The notes below the pieces were generated by a model. The model was given only the letters and a program-made list of their open reading frames with translations. It had not been told where the DNA came from and searched no databases. From assembly GCA_943736015.1 (NCBI GenBank), contig OX031056.1, positions 67,297,277 through 67,361,276 of the forward strand: a stretch of 64,000 nucleotides of DNA, read 5' to 3'. Of the stretch, positions 31,546 to 42,383 are shown one piece after another. The stretch is from Tridacna crocea (lineage: Eukaryota > Mollusca > Bivalvia > Cardiida > Cardiidae). The position numbers and the translations under genes are program-made. Every line of letters starts with the position of its first letter. The stretch's first letter is position 1.

Positions 31546-31830
31546 GAGCATGAAGTGCAGAGTTATGTGCAAGGTGAGCTATTGTGATCAGTAATCGTCT
31601 GTTGTCTGTCCATCTGTCTGTCTATGTTTTCTTTCAAAATTTTCTCCTCCTTAACCAGTGAGCAAATCAAGCTGAAATTTGACAGGGATGTTCGTTTGGT
31701 GAAGCTTCAGCAAAGTTATAAAAAAACAATACATGTAATGAAAATAAAAAATTCTAAATTCTGTCAAAATCTCTGGTTGTCATGGTAACAGAAAGGCTGA
31801 AATAAAGGTAATATCTTCAAACAACCTATG
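31546..31830 (+). repeat. Bivalve-type dispersed repeat, partial
   Basis: ACTCACTTGAGCATGAAGTGC, AGGTGAGCTATTGTGATCAG and CTGTCTGTCCATCTGTCTGT are typical of the element group whose end is seen at 10560-10603. It is truncated near family L. Confidence 0.6.
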
Positions 31831-31873
31831 ACAAATAAAGGCCTAGAGATTTACACTTTTGCATATTGCACCA

Positions 31874-32267
31874 CATCTTCGCGAGCCAAGTTTACGATCA
31901 CTACCTTGGCTGATTGAGCCCGATTTCAAGATTCCTGCGATCATGCGCCCTCTATTGGATGCTGGTTATGACTCCCCTAAGAGCTACATCATGTTTCTAA
32001 AAACAAAATCGTTTTACAAACCGCTTACGAATACACATGAAGCGATAAGTAGACATCCACATGGGTTTCCATGTTTTACCTTTTATTCGAAAGGTAGATA
32101 CTTTGTTCTATTTTTGTCAAAGATTAAATGCTACGAGCGGTTTCATTCGTTGCAGCTAGAGCTGGCTGCATCCAATGAAAAAGTGTATCGGGTGAACGTA
32201 AAAATCAAGCTCAAGCCACCAAGGGTAGAGTAACTTAGTGAATCATCGGCCTTGGTTTGCGAAGATG
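31874..32267 (+). mobile_element. Inverted-terminal element, family L (copy 2)
   Basis: Ends CATCTTCGCGAGCCAAG and (complement) CATCTTCGCAAACCAAGG. A 124-codon frame is open across almost the entire element and ends with the stop just before the right terminus. Its C-terminal part (FVLFLSKIKCYERF, LQLELAASNEKVYRV, IKLKPPRVE) is also encoded by copy 1 and partly by copy 3. Whether the frame is coding or merely inherited repeat sequence cannot be told here. Confidence 0.75.
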
Positions 32268-32398
32268 ATTGCACCACCCAGTTTCATATTTGAATGTTGC
32301 ATGTTGCATGTTGCATCACCTGATGACCGCTTATAACAGTTGTTAGAATAATGTCTTTTGGGTCCTATTTGGTGCTTTTATGCACAAGGAGATTCAGG

Positions 32399-32700
32399 TT
32401 GGTTTGATTGATTGTATGGGGTTAAATGCAGCTTTCAACATGATTTAAGTCATATGGGCTACAGCACCTACCCATGGATTCCTGGTATTTCTCAAACCAG
32501 TACTACCACAACATCCTATCCGAGCCTCCTGCTCATCCCAGTTGGGCAATTATTCACCCATTGGTGAGAGACAAATGACTATGTCAAATGTTGGAAAGAA
32601 TGTTGGAAAGAATGTTGGCCTGGCTAGGGGATCAAACCCATGACCCCATGATTCGCAGTCCACTGCCCTGCCAACTGCACTACGACCTCAGCCAACTAAG
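32399..32700 (-). mobile_element. tRNA-derived SINE
   Basis: On the minus strand the head carries GAGGTCGTAGTGCAGTTGGC and a box B-like GGGTTTGATCCCC; the body ends at GTTGAAAGCTGCATTTAACC and an ATCAATCAAACC tail. GAATGTTGGAAA is duplicated internally. No clear TSD. Confidence 0.75.
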
Positions 32701-32844
32701 ATGGGTGATTATGGACAATAACAGTCCTCTTTTTATTTGAGATATTAACGATCAGACTAATAGAATAACCTCAAATTCAGGGGTTTTGGTGAAGTATCAA
32801 ACATTATATACTAAGTAAGTATACTCTCAAATCCTACAAAAAAT

Positions 32845-33125
32845 CAAGATTAATTTTTTACATGCACAACGATTGGGATCTTAAATTCAATGTTGACAAA
32901 TGTCAAGTCATATATTACAAACCTAAAAACCTAAAAAACTAAATTTCATTAATGATAAAGAGATTAGGAAACAGAAGAGTTTTGTTTGAAGGGATCTTAA
33001 ATTTAGTAAAAATATATTTCAACAAAGATAAATAAGGCCAGCAGCATTCTGTCTCTTTTACAAGAGCTTTCAATTACAAGTTTGAAGTTAGTTTCTTGAG
33101 AAAATTAGATCAAATTAAAAAATAG
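32845..33125 (+). pseudogene. Non-LTR retrotransposon reverse-transcriptase relic
   Basis: The plus-strand translation gives DWDLKFNVDKCQVIYYKP, then, after stops and frame changes, pieces like LKFSK, INKASSILSLLQELSI. The order 'W-x-L-x-F-N-x-D-K-C ... D-L-K-F-S ... K-A-x-x-x-L' is that of the region after the catalytic YxDD of LINE reverse transcriptases in mollusc elements. Several stops and shifts show it is dead. The YADD box itself was not found. The SINE at 33137 was inserted just downstream. Confidence 0.7.
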
Positions 33126-33136
33126 CCTTTATTATG

Positions 33137-33394
33137 TGGCTGAGTGGTGACACTGGTGAGCATGTCGGACTCATGACCTGGTGGTTGTGAGCTCGATACC
33201 CAGTTGAGGCGAACCTTCTTCTGGCGTATTTTCGCGTCTCACCTATGCTGAAGCATGCGAGAAAAGTAGTGACTTTGGAAAGAAAGTAGTGTTAGTACTG
33301 GTATGAGAAAGCCAGAAGACACATGTGCATCACCGACTGCCATGATATGACCTTAGCTGTTAAAGTGGCATTAAACCCCAACACAACCAACCAA
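33137..33394 (+). mobile_element. tRNA-derived SINE with TSD
   Basis: It is bracketed by CCTTTATTATG (33126-33136 and 33395-33405). The head has TGGCTGAGTGGTGACAC and GTGAGCTCGATACCCAG; the 3' end is TGGCATTAAACCCCAACACA and CCAACCAA. Same family as 7202-7483 in the opposite orientation. Confidence 0.92.
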
Positions 33395-33479
33395 CCTTTA
33401 TTATGGGTGGGTGTTATTTAAAATATGCAGTCAGGAAATGCCTTTGTTCAAAGATTCTTCTTTAAAACCACTTTATATA

Positions 33480-33708
33480 TTAACTCATTACCACACAAGA
33501 CAATTTTGGACTGGTCCAAATTGAAAGCATTTGCAGACGACAAAATAAAGGTGACTGAAAAATAGAAATTTGTTCTGGAAAGGGTAAAAAACACTGTGGG
33601 AAAAGAAGAAACTGCTGGTTACCAGCATTTTCTCCTTTTCCCACAGTGTTTTCAAAAGGCTTCTTTCTCAGGGGCGTCGAAAGTAGGGATTGAGTGGTAA
33701 TGGGTTAA
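33480..33708 (-). mobile_element. PAL MITE, intact
   Basis: 229 bp, TTAA to TTAA; hairpin 33587-33653 with a few left-arm changes (AAAAGAAGAAACTGCTGG). End B here reads CTCATTACCACACAAGACA. Confidence 0.9.
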
Positions 33709-34473
33709 AACAAAGAAACAAGGCTTGAATTGTTGTTATTTTTTGTGGTATGACTGTTTTCACAAAACAGGTCCAGACATCAAACAATAATAATTTCTAG
33801 TGTCATTTTACTTTATTCATATAATTCTTGTTTGGGCATATATTTGGATTTTTTGTTCTATATAACATATATTATACATGTACATACAATTGTATCTATT
33901 GCCCTGACGAGCAAAGCGAAACTGGTTGGCAATAAGATTAAGTTTTTTAATTGTATCTGTGTGACTTTTTCATTTTTTTCTATATCTTACCTTGACCCAG
34001 GAATACTCAATTTTTACACAAACATGTAGTGTTCAAAAGGGTCACTGGAGGCCAAACTGAGAAAATTGGCAGCCCACATAATTCAGCTCTGATTATAAAC
34101 TGACGTGGGTAAAGATATTCAATGCACCATGTAAGGCAATCAAATTTAATTTTGAGGAACAGCTAGTCAGCTACAAAATCTTTTCAAATATGGTAAGAAT
34201 GGTATTCTTGATCTTATTTTTATCAAGTCTAAAACATGGTGATCCCAAGATTTTTTTCTGTCAAAAGAACATCATTTTGAGAGATTATTTCTTGTTAAAT
34301 ATGAACATTCTACTGAGAAAAAGACCATAAGACCATTTCATTCTAATTAAAGAAAATACAATGTCTTTTTCAATGAAGCAATGATAGGATTGATTAAGCA
34401 TATTATTTATTATAATTTTAATATAAAACAGATAAAGTTTATATCTTTTTAACTTGACAGAAATGATAAAGTC
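33709..34473. other. Mostly unrecognised, possible LINE remnant
   Basis: Around 34190-34350 the translation fragments DLIFIKSK and FLVKYEHSTEKKTIR faintly resemble the linker after a LINE endonuclease domain, too weak to call. An ORF at 33832-34029 has no recognisable domain. Confidence 0.3.
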
Positions 34474-34701
34474 TTAACTCGTTACCAAACGACAAAATGT
34501 TAGACTTGCCCAAATCGAAAGCATTTGCAGACAACAAAATGTAAGTGACTGAAAATTTCAAATTTGTGTTGGGAAGGTTAGAAAACATTGTGTGAAAAGG
34601 AGAAAATGCTGGTTAGCAGCATTTTCTCCTTTTCCCACAATGTTTTCTAAAGGCTTCTTTTTCAGGGCGTCAAAAGTAGGGATTGTGTGGTAATGGGTTA
34701 A
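34474..34701 (-). mobile_element. PAL MITE, intact
   Basis: 228 bp, TTAA to TTAA. The hairpin at 34581-34647 has the centre GCTGGTTAGCAGC, so only the middle base pair differs from the norm. Confidence 0.92.
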
Positions 34702-34734
34702 ATGGAAAATGTATCATTATATTCTTTTCTTTTT

Positions 34735-35280
34735 AGTAAGGACACAATCTACAATTTAGTAAATGTAAATTTTGTCTTTCTATTCTGTTTTATAAAAATG
34801 TGGATATACATGTATGTCACGCAATTGTAACTCACTTTTCTGTATTGTGAGGACAGTCTACATTGAAATTGTGATTATCTCTCTATCTTGTTTTGTGAGG
34901 ACATTGTCCAGAGAGTGCATGCAACTGTAACTCTCAGTTTTGTTTTGTGAGGACACAGTCTACAAAGTAAATACATTTATCTCTCTATTCTGTTTTGTGA
35001 GGACATTGTCCAGAGAGTGCATGCAACTGTAACTCTCATTTTTGTTTTGTGAGGACACAGTCTACATTGAAATTGTCATTATCTCTCTATCTTGTTTTGT
35101 GAGGACATTGTCCAGAGAGTGCATGCAACTGTAACTCTCATTTTTGTTTTGTAAGGACACAGTCTAAAAAGTAAATACATTTATCTCTCTATTCTGTTTT
35201 GTGAGGACATTGTCCATAGAGTGCATGCAACTGTAACTCTCATTTTTGTTTTCTGAGGACACAGTCTACATAGTAAATAC
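34735..35280 (+). repeat. 102-bp tandem repeat with GTGAGGACA
   Basis: About five units. GAGGACATTGTCC starts at 34896, 34998, 35100 and 35202 (period 102), alternating with GAGGACACAGTCTAC half-units. Each unit includes TTTTGTTTTGTGAGGACA, GAGTGCATGCAACTG and ATCTCTCTAT. Non-coding. Confidence 0.9.
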
Positions 35281-36369
35281 ATGTAGAAGATGTACATATA
35301 TCAAACTTTTGTGACTCACTGCAATCGGTTCAAGAATTATCTCCTCTGGAAATTTGTAATTTTGGCCTAATTATTGCTCTAAGGCAGTAGGAACATGAAA
35401 CTTCATACAACCGTTGACCATGATTCTAGTAGGTGCCATCAAAGTTTTGGGTCACATAGGTAAAAGGTTCTAGGTCCCAGATTTAGTTTGTTTGAAAATA
35501 ATTCCTTTGCTCTAGAAATCAGAAGGCTTAGAGGATAGATATTTGATATGTACAGGGGTGTGTGTGTGGGGGGGGGGGGGGGGGGGGGGCAGGCCCCTCC
35601 AATAATTTTATCACATGATACTACAGATTTTTCTAGAATCTTTAGAATCATTTGATGTCCATAAATGTCTTAAAATCGAAAAAAATAATAGCAGTAAGTA
35701 ATACAAAAATATGCTTCCTTGCATTTCTTGTGATGTCAGCGAATGGCCACTCGGATAAATCAAAATGTCCTGATAGAGCTGTAAAACATGATAGATATCT
35801 CCGGTTGAAAGGTGTCTACTGAGGTATCGTCGGATGACGCAGGTACATTAATGTCTTGTCTATCGCTAGGCTGAAGGAGATTATGATCAATGTTTGTTTC
35901 GTGGGTGATTTTGGTTGGGAAAGGCTGTCGGGTGCTCGCGCCAGCAATCGAGACTTTGCACTCCTTGTGTTTATATTATATAGGGAGGGATTTTTTTTCC
36001 ATATTTTATCATTTATTTTGCTTATAGAATGTCGGATGATTAAGGTAACCATAATGTTATGGTCCATATTTTCAGTCCATATGTCTTGAATCAAGCAACT
36101 TTGCGAAATGTTGGATACAGTGCTTTGATAGAGGCCTAGACAGCCAAGATTCATCAAAGAACTTACTGCATGGCTATTCAGCAGGAAAAATGTAACTTCT
36201 AGCTAGCTGTTGATGTAAATCCAGCGTCTGACCTGGTCACATTATGAAAAATACTGTTTTGCGATTTGAATACCGCTGATTGCCATACAAAATACTGGTA
36301 AAAATGGCAGACCTATTACATTCAAATCCCCAACTCAAAAGTTGTTAAATGAACACGACTCGTTATCTG
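35281..36369. other. No firm feature
   Basis: GTGTGTGTG passes into a G tract at about 35570-35589, followed by CAGGCCCCTCCAATAATTTT, a repeat edge also seen at 20640-20660. An ATG at 35732 opens about 29 codons (MSANGHSDKSKCPD...) that look protein-like but stop soon. Minus ORF 35816-36157 was not recognised. Confidence 0.4.
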
Positions 36370-36760
36370 TTTACTCAAGAACACACGGGCTCGACAGTTC
36401 AGTGTATGTGCATTAGTGTTAAGTTAGTATGTGTGTCCTTCCGAATTTGTGCTGTCCATAACTTCTACAAGTGTAGACGGATTTCGAGATAACTTGGCAC
36501 AATTGTTTTGCACAATTGTTCCCCATCATGAGTAGATGTGCCATCTGAAACATTTGTTTAGGTAGGGTCAGGGTCACAGCTGAAGGTCAAAGTTTTGTCA
36601 GGACCATAACTTCTACATTTATGGATAGATTTCAATATGAATTTGTACAATTATTCTCCATCATGAGTAGAAGAGCCCTTTGAAACATTTGATCAGATAG
36701 GTCAAAGGTCAAGGTCAAACTTGAAGTTCAAAGTGTCCAATATAAATAAAAAAAAATCTT
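36370..36760 (+). repeat. Bivalve-type dispersed repeat, family H (copy 1)
   Basis: TGTGTGTCCTTCCGAATTTG, CCATCATGAGTAGATGTGCC and AGGTCAAAGGTCAAGGTCAA; an internal duplication places ACCATAACTTCTACATTTAT twice in variant form. The same text occurs at 38590-38960. Confidence 0.65.
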
Positions 36761-37289
36761 TGTAGGCTAAACACCTTTTGTCCTTGGACAACCATTCTAA
36801 TTGAAATTAAATGTTCATCCTAAGAAACCTAAATATTGTGCACAAAACAAAAAGCCAGTGTTTGTAGATTATACTTTTGAAAGTTTGATTGACTTTTCAT
36901 ACCCTTGGTATGTGTCAATTTTGCAGATTAAGGATATTAAGTAAAATTATTACAGAAACAAATTTTGCTGTTTTTATGCAACACACATATATTATTGTTC
37001 AAATTTATTAGCAGCAACTATCATTAAACAGCAAATTGACAGTTATAGTTCTTTCTGTTTTTAACAAAAGGGGATAAAATGGTTGAAGGCTTGTATAATT
37101 ATAGTTAAAATTTCAGAAATCTTTTGTCAAACCATATTGCATAGATGAACTTTCATAATGAGGTATGTCATATTATAAAGTCAACCTCAATCAACCTATT
37201 TAGCTTTTTTCTGAGAAAAAGTCAGATGTGTTCCTTAGATCAAGATGTTTAAGATTTCTAAAGATTCATTTGCCATATTTTGTGTGATT
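36761..37289. other. No recognisable feature
   Basis: AT-rich sequence, no repeat ends or ORF of interest. Confidence 0.5.
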
Positions 37290-37530
37290 CAGATTGATTA
37301 TATGGGGTTTATCGGCACTTTCAACAGTATTTCAGTGCTGGTGCTGGTGTACCTAACGATGGCTTTCTGTCGTTTCTCACACCAGTACAATCACAACATT
37401 CAATCTGAGCCACCAGCTGCTCACCCCACTAAGACGCAATACTAATTGTTCGCCTATTTGTGAGAGACAAATTACACATTTCACAATGACTTTTGTCAAA
37501 TGTCAGAAAGAATGTTGGCTTGTGTGATTT
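37290..37530 (-). mobile_element. SINE, head missing
   Basis: Matches 32399-32700 in the body (TTTCAACAGTATTTCAGTGC, TTTCTCACACCAGTACAATC, GTGAGAGACAAATTACAC, AGAAAGAATGTTGGCTTG). The tRNA-like part is lost. Confidence 0.7.
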
Positions 37531-37689
37531 AGAAGAAATTGTATAATGATCATGCGCAAGATATCCTGAATGAAAATTTTAAAAATTCTGAGGAAATCTC
37601 GATGTAAAGAACACACCTTACATGTTGCTAGAGCCGTTGCATAGGCTGCTACAGTGTTGTCACCAATAATTATATTTGACACTTTGCAG

Positions 37690-38230
37690 TCTGGTGACTA
37701 AATGCACTTTTTAGCTCACCTGATCACCTGAGCAAAACATGGTAATGGTGAGCTTTTGTGATTCTTGAATGTTTGCAGCAACATTATTGGCCCAATCCTT
37801 TTGAAACTTGGTCAAAATGTTTGTCAAGTTATGAGGATGAACGCTAATTGATAGTGATGGCATTCATTTGAAATCACACAAAAAGGTGTGATATTATTGA
37901 CAGTTTCTTTGTTTTATTCTAGAGATCACACTATTGACTTAATACTTGTCAGATCATCAGGTTGAAGTCTCTTAAAAATGGGGGTCATTCCATATGAAAT
38001 CATGAGGAAAAGGGCCGTGAAGACAATGCCATTGTCTACACTGTAGAGATCACAATTTTGGCTGTCTTTTTTATAACTTGCCCAAAATGTTTGCATGGTC
38101 ATGAGGATGGACCTTATTGAAAATGGATCATTAAAATGAAAACATGATAGAAAAGGGAAAAATGACAATTTCTTTTTACACTTTAGGAGTCACTGCTTGG
38201 GCTCAATCTTCTCCAAATTTGCATGGAATA
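37690..38230 (+). repeat. Bivalve-type dispersed repeat
   Basis: Starts TTTTTAGCTCACCTGATCAC and continues with repeated 'GAAACTTGGTCAAAATGTTTG' and 'ATGAGGATG' variants in two or three degenerate units (37790, 38085). Same group as 8729-10603 by its end. Confidence 0.6.
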
Positions 38231-38399
38231 AGGAGTGGCACCAGCCCAGTCATTAAGTTTCATAACAATATTCATTACTAGATCATTGATGAGCCAAGCC
38301 CACTTAGATCACTTGGTAAAATATGGTGCCCTCAATCCTAGGGTCGTAAGTTCAAATGCGGCTCAGCCAACATTCTTTTATGGTAACGTTACACTTAGT

Positions 38400-38960
38400 A
38401 TCTGTTATTATGCTCTCTGAAGGGCAAGCATATAGCCACTGCTTGGTCTGTCCGTCCATCCTTCTTTCCATCCGTCTGTCCGAAGGAATTTCTCCACAAC
38501 CCTTTGACCCAATTGGATGAAACTTCACATACAAACTCCTTATGATATTGTGCAGATGACTTTTACCCAGTTTTTGTAGAGCCCACTTGCATTGAGCAAG
38601 ACAAGTTGACACAATGACAGTTTAGTGTATGTGTGTTAGTTTATGTGTATGCCTGTTTGTCCGAATTTGTCCTGACCATAACTACTACATTTATGGATGG
38701 ATTTTAAAAAAAATGGGCACAATTGATCTCCATCATGAGTAGATGTACCATTGGAACCATTTGTTCCATAGGTTGAAGATCAAGGTCACAGCTAAAGGTT
38801 AAAGTTTTTTAGGGACCATAACTCCTACATTTATGGATAGATTTCAGTAGAAATTTACACAATTGTTCTCCATCATGAGTAGATTGCCATTTGAAACATT
38901 TGTTCAGGTAGGTCAAAAGTCAAGTCACACATGAAGTTCAACTATTTGTGGGCTTGACAC
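38400..38960 (+). repeat. Bivalve-type dispersed repeats (two types)
   Basis: 38415-38600 has CTGTCCGTCCATCC and TTTCTCCACAACCCTTTGAC, as also at 40376-40440. 38590-38960 is family H copy 2 (CCATCATGAGTAGATGTACC). Confidence 0.6.
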
Positions 38961-39460
38961 CAGTTGTCCTTGGATAATCATTCTAGTTTTAAATATGTTG
39001 GAATAAAAATAATATTTTAGAATGATATCTCTGGCTGTCAGTACCTCAGTCAATGTATGTCATACTATATGTGACAAGAACTTGTTCAGGAGCATAATCT
39101 CTCTCTGACGGCTCTTGGTTATGCTAATTGTTTTCCAGGCCTTATCTTCTTAAGCATGCAAGCCACCAATTTGAAACACACACACACTGATGGAACATGC
39201 TTTGAACATGTATAGCACACAAAAAAATTTGACATGAAACTTTCCTCAAAGGGAGATCATGTTTGAATGAAAAAAATGAACTGTTAACAGTTAATACACT
39301 CACCGTAGTACCTCACTGGATTTATGTGAAACTTTTTGTGACAAGCACTTGTTCAGGAAGCATTTTCTGTCGCCAAGTGCTTTTCCTTTATCAGGAGGAC
39401 TTAAAAAAAAATGCTTCAATGATTGTAAGACATAATTCTTTCTTAATTTCTTATTTTTCA
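38961..39460 (+). repeat. Dispersed repeat fragments
   Basis: TTGTGACAAGCACTTGTTCAG or its variants recurs at about 39340, 39075 and 41495, with TCTCTGACGGCTCTTG nearby. These are short pieces of another common element; edges not defined. Confidence 0.45.
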
Positions 39461-39640
39461 GCATTGATGCCACTTACTCAAAAGGATGGCTAGCACAGTA
39501 CGTAAATGATGCCAAAGAAGGACAACCATCATGTAATTCTAAAATGAAACTTTACATTCAAGTACAAACCAAGACTTCTTGAGTTTGCATCACGTTCTTT
39601 TGATTATGGAGATGAAAACAACCTTTGGTGGTGCGAAAAG
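39461..39640 (+). pseudogene. SET-domain methyltransferase exon, decayed
   Basis: A pyrimidine-rich tract ending TTTTTCAG precedes CATTGATGCCACTTACTC. Translation: (C)IDATYSKGWLAQYVNDAKEG, QPSCNSKMKLYI, a frameshift, then KPRLLEFASRSFDYGDENN and LWW. 'IDAT ... G ... G..VND ... NC..K' followed by 'A.R...YDYGD' is the layout of SET-domain lysine methyltransferases of the KMT5A/set-1-like group, where N-H/D and Y-D-Y are cofactor and catalytic motifs. About 15 residues between the two blocks are missing and a one-base shift separates them; Y is F in FDYGD. It would not encode a working enzyme. No N-terminal SET exon was located upstream. Confidence 0.65.
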
Positions 39641-39689
39641 GGCAAGTATTTTAACATTGACATGATTGATCCTTACTAATAGTAAATAG

Positions 39690-40080
39690 TTACTATTCAA
39701 CCCAAATACAAAGTGGAGGAGGTATACTGATTTCACCATGTCTGTTTGTCCATCCATCTGTCCTTCTGTAGACTTTTCTTTCCATGCTCTAACTCAAAAT
39801 CCATTAAATTTTGACCTAGGATCATGAAACTTTACAAATTGTTGCCCGTGAGGTGCCCTATAAATAACGGTCTCATTTGTCAAAGGTCAAGGTAACAGGT
39901 GAACTTGGCTTGAAAACTATTTTTGGGCTCTAACTCAAAAGCCATTTGACCTATGGCCATTGAACTTTATATAAATGTTGCCTATGACCCAAGGAAGTGC
40001 CTCATTGTTTTTGGGTCATATACATCCAACTTGCACCGGTCAAGGTAATAAATGAACTTTGTTTTAGAAACTGTTCCCTT
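39690..40080 (+). repeat. Bivalve-type dispersed repeat
   Basis: AAGTGGAGGAGGTATACTGA, CTGTCCTTCTG, TGCTCTAACTCAAAATCCAT and repeated GTCAAAGGTCAAGGTAACAG; two degenerate units. Confidence 0.6.
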
Positions 40081-40975
40081 CTCTCATAGCACTTTCTTAA
40101 AGTGTGTGTGTATGGGGGAGGGGTTATGTATTTGTACGCTTTGCCCACAGTTCTTGTTGAAAAAAGGAGTAGGGGACTACTTTGGTATTCTTTGAGAACA
40201 GAGTGGCCTTTTTGATGCCATTTAATGATGATATTTAGGAAAACATGTGAAATAGAGAAATTGCTGGTAACCGATTCCTCCTTTTCTCACAAAGTTGTCC
40301 AACTTATATGGTACTTTTTGTTATGCTGGCTGAAAAAATTTCGGTGAGTATAGTTGCCATGCTGTGCGTCTGTTTGTCCGTCCATCCATATGTCTGTCTG
40401 TCCGAAGCCATTTCTCCACAACCCCTTGACTAAATTGGATGTAACTTCATATATCAAATTCTTGGAACATTTCCCAGATACCATTTTCCTTGTTTCTCAA
40501 TTTGAGGCTGTGTTGTGGAAAAAAGGGACTTAATGTAAAAATTAGTTTTTCTCTAGTATCTCCTAAATCACTGGTCAGAATTTTATGAAATTTCACATTT
40601 AAGTTGCTCATCAAAAGCCCCAGACCATGCACTATTTGTAGTTCATTTACACAAAAGTGTATTACGGGAAAAGGGGACTTAATGTATTATAGCTTTATGC
40701 TTCTTTTTTTTTGGGGGGGGGGGGTTGATGAAAGTTTGTGATGGCAATTACTTCAAAAGCATTACAGCCATTAGTCTCAAATTTGATACACAGATAGCTA
40801 TTCAACAAGAACCAAAACTCTATCAAAATTTTTAGGGAAATTATCCCCCTTTGATTTTTTGAAGAATTTATTCCTATAAGGAAAATATCTCTGGAAAAGC
40901 TGAAGCCATTTACTTGAAATTTTATAGACAGATAGATTGCTTTGAGAGAAAGAGTAGTTTACACTTGATTCTCAA
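40081..40975 (+). repeat. Dispersed repeat with a decayed PAL hairpin
   Basis: A PAL-like relic lies at 40238-40302 (GGAAAACATGTG ... GCTGGTAACCGATTCCTCC). At 40505-40690, TGTTGTGGAAAAAAGGGACTT and TTAGTTTTTCTCTAGTATCT recur at 41207-41375. A G9-type run is near 40712. Confidence 0.55.
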
Positions 40976-41205
40976 TTAAACTCTTTACCAAACAACAAAA
41001 TTTTAGACCTGTCCAAATTGAAAGCATTTGCAGATGACAAAATAAATGAAACTCAAAAAGCGAAATTTGTTTCCAGCTGGGTAGAAAACATTCTGGGAAA
41101 AGGAGAAAATGCTGGTTAGCAGCATTTTCTCCTTTTCCCACAATGTTTTCAAAATGCTTCTTTCTCAGGGTTGTTAAAAGTCGGGATTGTGTGGTAAAGA
41201 ATTAA
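40976..41205 (-). mobile_element. PAL MITE, intact
   Basis: 230 bp, TTAA to TTAA; hairpin 41084-41150 with centre GCTGGTTAGCAGC. It sits inside the repeat that continues at 41207. Confidence 0.92.
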
Positions 41206-41206
41206 G

Positions 41207-41375
41207 AATGTGTTGTGGGAAAAGGGGGCTCCATGTTTAAATTTGTTTTTCTCTAATATCTTCTAGATTTTTGGTTATATTTTCATGAAATTTCACTTTT
41301 AACTTATTCATCAAAAGCTCCTGACCATATACTCTTTATATTTCATTAATGAAAACAGTGTTATGGGATAAGGGG
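41207..41375 (+). repeat. Second unit of the 40505-type repeat
   Basis: TGTTGTGGGAAAAGGGGGCT, TTTGTTTTTCTCTAATATCT and TTCATCAAAAGCTCCTGACC match 40505-40690 in order. Confidence 0.6.
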
Positions 41376-41569
41376 ATTTAATGACATTTTTTTATGTTTT
41401 ATCTTACGTTTGCCTTTTCACTTATTTTTCTGTGCACAAATAGATCTTATGTGGGAAAACAGCTGAGGATTTCAAATTATGTCATACATTTTGTGACAAG
41501 TACTGGTTCGGGGAACATTAACCGTCAATGACGGCTCTTCTTTTCCGTTGCCTTTAGGCACAGGTATAT

Positions 41570-42010
41570 GGCATGTAGCGTTGCCTTATGGTCCTTTACC
41601 AAAATATATCTATATATATAGAGTATAATGACTCTATAATGAAATTTAGCCAAATGTTGCGGGATCCTGTATTTTATGTAGAGATAAAGAAGGAAATCTT
41701 TTAAAAATCAGAAGGCCTAGATCTTCCAAGTTTTGCAATATAGCATAATTTATACTCATGGTCCTCTATCAAAATGCTTAAAATAATTACTCTACAATCA
41801 AAATTAGCACTATGCTGTGGGATCCTGCATTGGTAGGTAAAGAAGGAAATCTTTAAAAATCTTCTCCTCTCAAACCATTAGGCCTAGAGCTTTCAAATTA
41901 TGAATGTAGCATTGCCTTATAGTCCTCTACCAAAATACTTCATTCAAGTTATCACTCTATGATCAAAATTAGCCCTATGCTGTGGGATAACAGATTTTAC
42001 AGAGATCACT
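41570..42010 (+). repeat. About 170-bp tandem repeat, three diverged units
   Basis: GTCCTTTACCAAAAT or its variant starts at 41591, 41761 and 41932; each unit also has TGCTGTGGGATCCTG-like text and AAGAAGGAAATCTTT. Confidence 0.75.
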
Positions 42011-42124
42011 GAAGGGCCCAAATGTCCCACCAAATTTTTTATTTCTAGATTGAACCCTGACCAAGTAATAATCAAAGCTTTCAAACCAAATTTGGAAGAG
42101 ATTCAGCATGCATCGAGAGTATTA

Positions 42125-42360
42125 TTAACCTGTTACCAAACAGCAATATTTTAGAGCATATTTTAGTTCATATTTCAAGCATTTGCAGATGGAAAAATAA
42201 AAGTGACTGAAAATTTGAAATTTGTTTTGTGAAAAGTAGAAAACATTGTGGGAAAAGGAGAAAATGCTGGTTACCGGCATTTTCTCCTTTTCTCACAATG
42301 TTTTCTAAAGGCTTCTTTCTCAGGGACGTCAAAAGTAGGGATTGTGTGGTAATGGGTTAA
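42125..42360 (-). mobile_element. PAL MITE, intact
   Basis: 236 bp, TTAA to TTAA; hairpin 42239-42305. A short duplication (GCATATTTTAGTTCATATTT) lengthens the B half. Confidence 0.9.
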
Positions 42361-42383
42361 TAAAAAAACTCCTGACTTTTTCC

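Noticed and set aside
34190-34350. LINE endonuclease linker
   Set aside because: Only a few residues fit, with stops between them; too weak to annotate.
35732-35820. Possible first exon (MSANGHSDKSKCPD...) of the SET-like gene
   Set aside because: Stops after about 29 codons, donor site ambiguous, and 3.7 kb from the SET relic with no link visible.
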